Source of the DNA: Mucilaginibacter boryungensis | GTDB lineage: Bacteria > Bacteroidota > Bacteroidia > Sphingobacteriales > Sphingobacteriaceae | Length of the DNA: 64,000 nt | Direction of reading: 5' to 3' | NCBI RefSeq assembly: GCF_015221995.1 | Contig: NZ_JADFFM010000002.1 | Coordinates: forward strand, 1,674,001-1,738,000 | In this document: positions 62,344-64,000 of the stretch, piece after piece | Layout: each line of letters begins with the position of its first letter | Position numbering within the stretch: the stretch's first letter is position 1 | Made by a program: the position numbers and the translations under genes | The notes under the pieces: model-generated | The model's database searches: none | What the model saw: the letters and a program-made list of their open reading frames with translations, nothing else | What the model was told of the DNA's origin: nothing

Positions 62344-64000
62344 CTATCTGATCACCGTAACATAACCTGATAATGGTGACCCATAAATGCCAATATCGAT
62401 AAGATAATAGTATGTGCCAAAAGGTACTGGTTTTCCATTATAGGTGCCATCCCATGGTATACCATACCCCCTTGAATAAAACAACCTTATCCCGTAACGG
62501 TTAAAAATAGATACTTGCGCCCCGGGGTAATCTGACAATTCTTTTATCGTCCATAAGTCGTTAATACCGTCTCCGTTGGGGGTAAAAGTATTGGGCGGTA
62601 TAATTGGTTTAAGCACATTTACCATAATTTGTTTTTCAACAAAACATCCACCCAGGCCAGTAACTCTTAAAGTATATAATTGACTTTCTGTGGCCTTTAA
62701 AACAGGTGCCCTGGTAGTGCTTGAACTTAAATATGATGCTGGGGTCCATAAATATTCAACATTTGATCCGGTCACCTGGGGGTCCATGATAATATTTTGA
62801 CCTTGCAAAACATATTTAACCTCGGGCAAATTTATAGTTGGCGATGGTGTTATTGTTAAGGTCATGGCATCGGTAACAGCTATACAATTATTACCTGTTG
62901 ATGATAAGGTAAGCTTAACAGAGCCGCCGGCTTTATCGGCAGTGCTTGGCATATAGTTAACGTTTATTTCCCTATCTGAAGGGATAAAAGTACCCGTTCC
63001 CGATGTTGTCCATCTACCTCCGGTAGCATAAATAATGCTCCCTTTCACGTTTACTGTAGGGTCAGCAGCACACATTAGTTTGTTGCCGCCGGCACTTACT
63101 ATTGGCGTGGGGTTTATGATAACTTTAAATGATGAAGATGAAATACTGCACCCACCGTTATTAGTAGAACTTAAGGTGAGGGTTACGCTTCCTGCAGCCA
63201 TATCGGCGGGCGAGGGCGAATACGTACCCGATAGGCTGGTATTTGATGGTGAAAATGTACCTGTGCCGCTGGTGGTCCATACGCCATTGTTGTTATCGCC
63301 GATAATACTGCCAGCCAGGATAACTTTCGGATTATTGACGCATACCACCTGATCATTACCTGCAATAGCCTGTTCGGGCTTACTCATAATTACTTTGGTA
63401 GTTGCAGCAGCGCTGGTACAGCTATTTACCGTTACTGTTACGCTATAGGTGCCGGCGGCGTTGGCCGATGCATTGCTGATAATGGGGTTTTGCAGGGTTG
63501 AAGAAAAGCCATTAGGCCCTGTCCATTTATAAGTAGCGCCGGCTATGCCCGATGCGGTCAGATTTAAATTATCCCCTACGCAAACAGGGCTGTTGCTTCC
63601 CGCCGTTGGCGCAATTGGTATTTGATTTACAACCACTGCGGTGGCGGCAGATGCAGTAACCGAGCAACCCGGCGCAGTAATTGATACGGTATAAGTACCC
63701 GTGTTTGTAAGTGCAGCGCCGGTTATAACAGGGTTTTGCAGGGTTGAAGAAAATCCATTGGGCCCAGTCCATTTATAAACGGCGCCAATAAATGTTGATG
63801 AGGTAAGGGTTATAGGGTCTCCCGCACAAACCGGCGAATTACTTGAAGCCACAGGATTAACAGGAGTAGCATCAACCACTACGTTTACAGCTGTTGGTAC
63901 GCCGGTACAATTACCTGCCGTAGCGGTCACATAATAAGTACCTGCATTAGCCTGGCTTGCTGCAGGTATTGATGGATTTGGCAGGTTTGAGAAAAAGTTA
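62344..64000 (-). CDS. Ig-repeat surface protein with gliding-motility C-terminal domain (5' end off window)
   Basis: The 3' part of a large exported protein; the frame is open to the window edge, giving at least 552 residues. It contains tandem immunoglobulin-like repeats of about 85-90 residues with the pattern SNSPVC.GD...TYKWTGPNGFSSTLQNP.I..A....AGTYTVTVT..GC. The GTYxVxVT and paired Cys are typical. It ends in PNTFTPNGDGINDLW...YPGAQVSIFNRYG..LF....Y...WDGTYNGKPVPFGTYYYLIDI, the CHU_C/gliding-motility C-terminal domain used for T9SS export. Probably a cell-surface adhesin. Confidence 0.92.
   Translation of the reverse strand, partial: NFFSNLPNPSIPAASQANAGTYYVTATAGNCTGVPTAVNVVVDATPVNPVASSNSPVCAGDPITLTSSTFIGAVYKWTGPNGFSSTLQNPVITGAALTNTGTYTVSITAPGCSVTASAATAVVVNQIPIAPTAGSNSPVCVGDNLNLTASGIAGATYKWTGPNGFSSTLQNPIISNASANAAGTYSVTVTVNSCTSAAATTKVIMSKPEQAIAGNDQVVCVNNPKVILAGSIIGDNNNGVWTTSGTGTFSPSNTSLSGTYSPSPADMAAGSVTLTLSSTNNGGCSISSSSFKVIINPTPIVSAGGNKLMCAADPTVNVKGSIIYATGGRWTTSGTGTFIPSDREINVNYMPSTADKAGGSVKLTLSSTGNNCIAVTDAMTLTITPSPTINLPEVKYVLQGQNIIMDPQVTGSNVEYLWTPASYLSSSTTRAPVLKATESQLYTLRVTGLGGCFVEKQIMVNVLKPIIPPNTFTPNGDGINDLWTIKELSDYPGAQVSIFNRYGIRLFYSRGYGIPWDGTYNGKPVPFGTYYYLIDIGIYGSPLSGYVTVIR

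Overview
The window comes from a Bacteroidota chromosome, most likely Sphingobacteriaceae and Mucilaginibacter/Pedobacter-like. This rests on a SusC/SusD locus with its own ECF sigma/FecR pair, type IX secretion (T9SS) proteins (PorV, a Por-type sorting domain, a gliding-motility C-terminal domain), an IPExxxVDY-type protein, a B12-dependent ribonucleotide reductase, TTG/TAnnTTTG promoters and almost no Shine-Dalgarno sequences. The species is inferred from family content only; nothing was searched.

Layout. 1-720: AT-rich DNA with direct and inverted repeats, ending in a 43-nt 3' fragment of tRNA-Pro(GGG). This looks like the attR end of an element integrated to the left. 0.87-18.3 kb: mostly housekeeping genes: acpP-fabF-rnc, pyk, nrdJ, an AraC/GyrI regulator, an FMN reductase, and two amidohydrolase-like proteins in tandem. 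19.0-22.2 kb: trpE, trpG and trpC behind a well-preserved attenuator whose 19-residue leader peptide has two consecutive Trp codons; trpD is not in its usual place. 22.2-33.6 kb: a RelE/ParE-type toxin-antitoxin pair, an alginate-lyase-like protein, a beta-CASP RNA hydrolase, a BlaI/M56 sensor pair with an operator inside the promoter spacer, an XRE regulator, an HD hydrolase, an OprB-like porin behind a DtxR/MntR-like palindrome, der, era and initiator tRNA-Met.

33.8-45.9 kb is a polysaccharide-utilisation-type locus: ECF sigma, FecR anti-sigma, SusC with an STN signalling domain, SusD, a GxDLY/SGNH esterase-like hydrolase, an NHL-repeat plus phosphodiester-glycosidase (NAGPA) fusion, and a second NAGPA enzyme. 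It has no recognisable classical glycoside hydrolase or polysaccharide lyase, so the substrate may be a phosphodiester-linked or acylated glycan. 46.1-49.0 kb is a methyltransferase, polysaccharide deacetylase and ATP-grasp operon, probably for surface glycan modification. 49.2-54.5 kb groups PorV, a trypsin-like protease, a collagen-like protein with about 150 Gly-X-Y triplets, and a small protein ending in a T9SS sorting domain. 54.8-58.4 kb has a TMTC-like membrane TPR protein and a GT2/DUF2304 pair. 58.8-61.2 kb is a sulfatase plus GH43-like pair. The window ends with a DHFR-family reductase and the 3' part of a large Ig-repeat adhesin-like gene with a gliding-motility C-terminal domain.

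Degenerate copies of the 3' end and trailer/terminator of initiator tRNA-Met recur at about 45.97, 58.54 and 61.39 kb, at the joints between these accessory blocks. This suggests stepwise accretion of surface-glycan cassettes downstream of the tRNA, although no integrase was seen among them.
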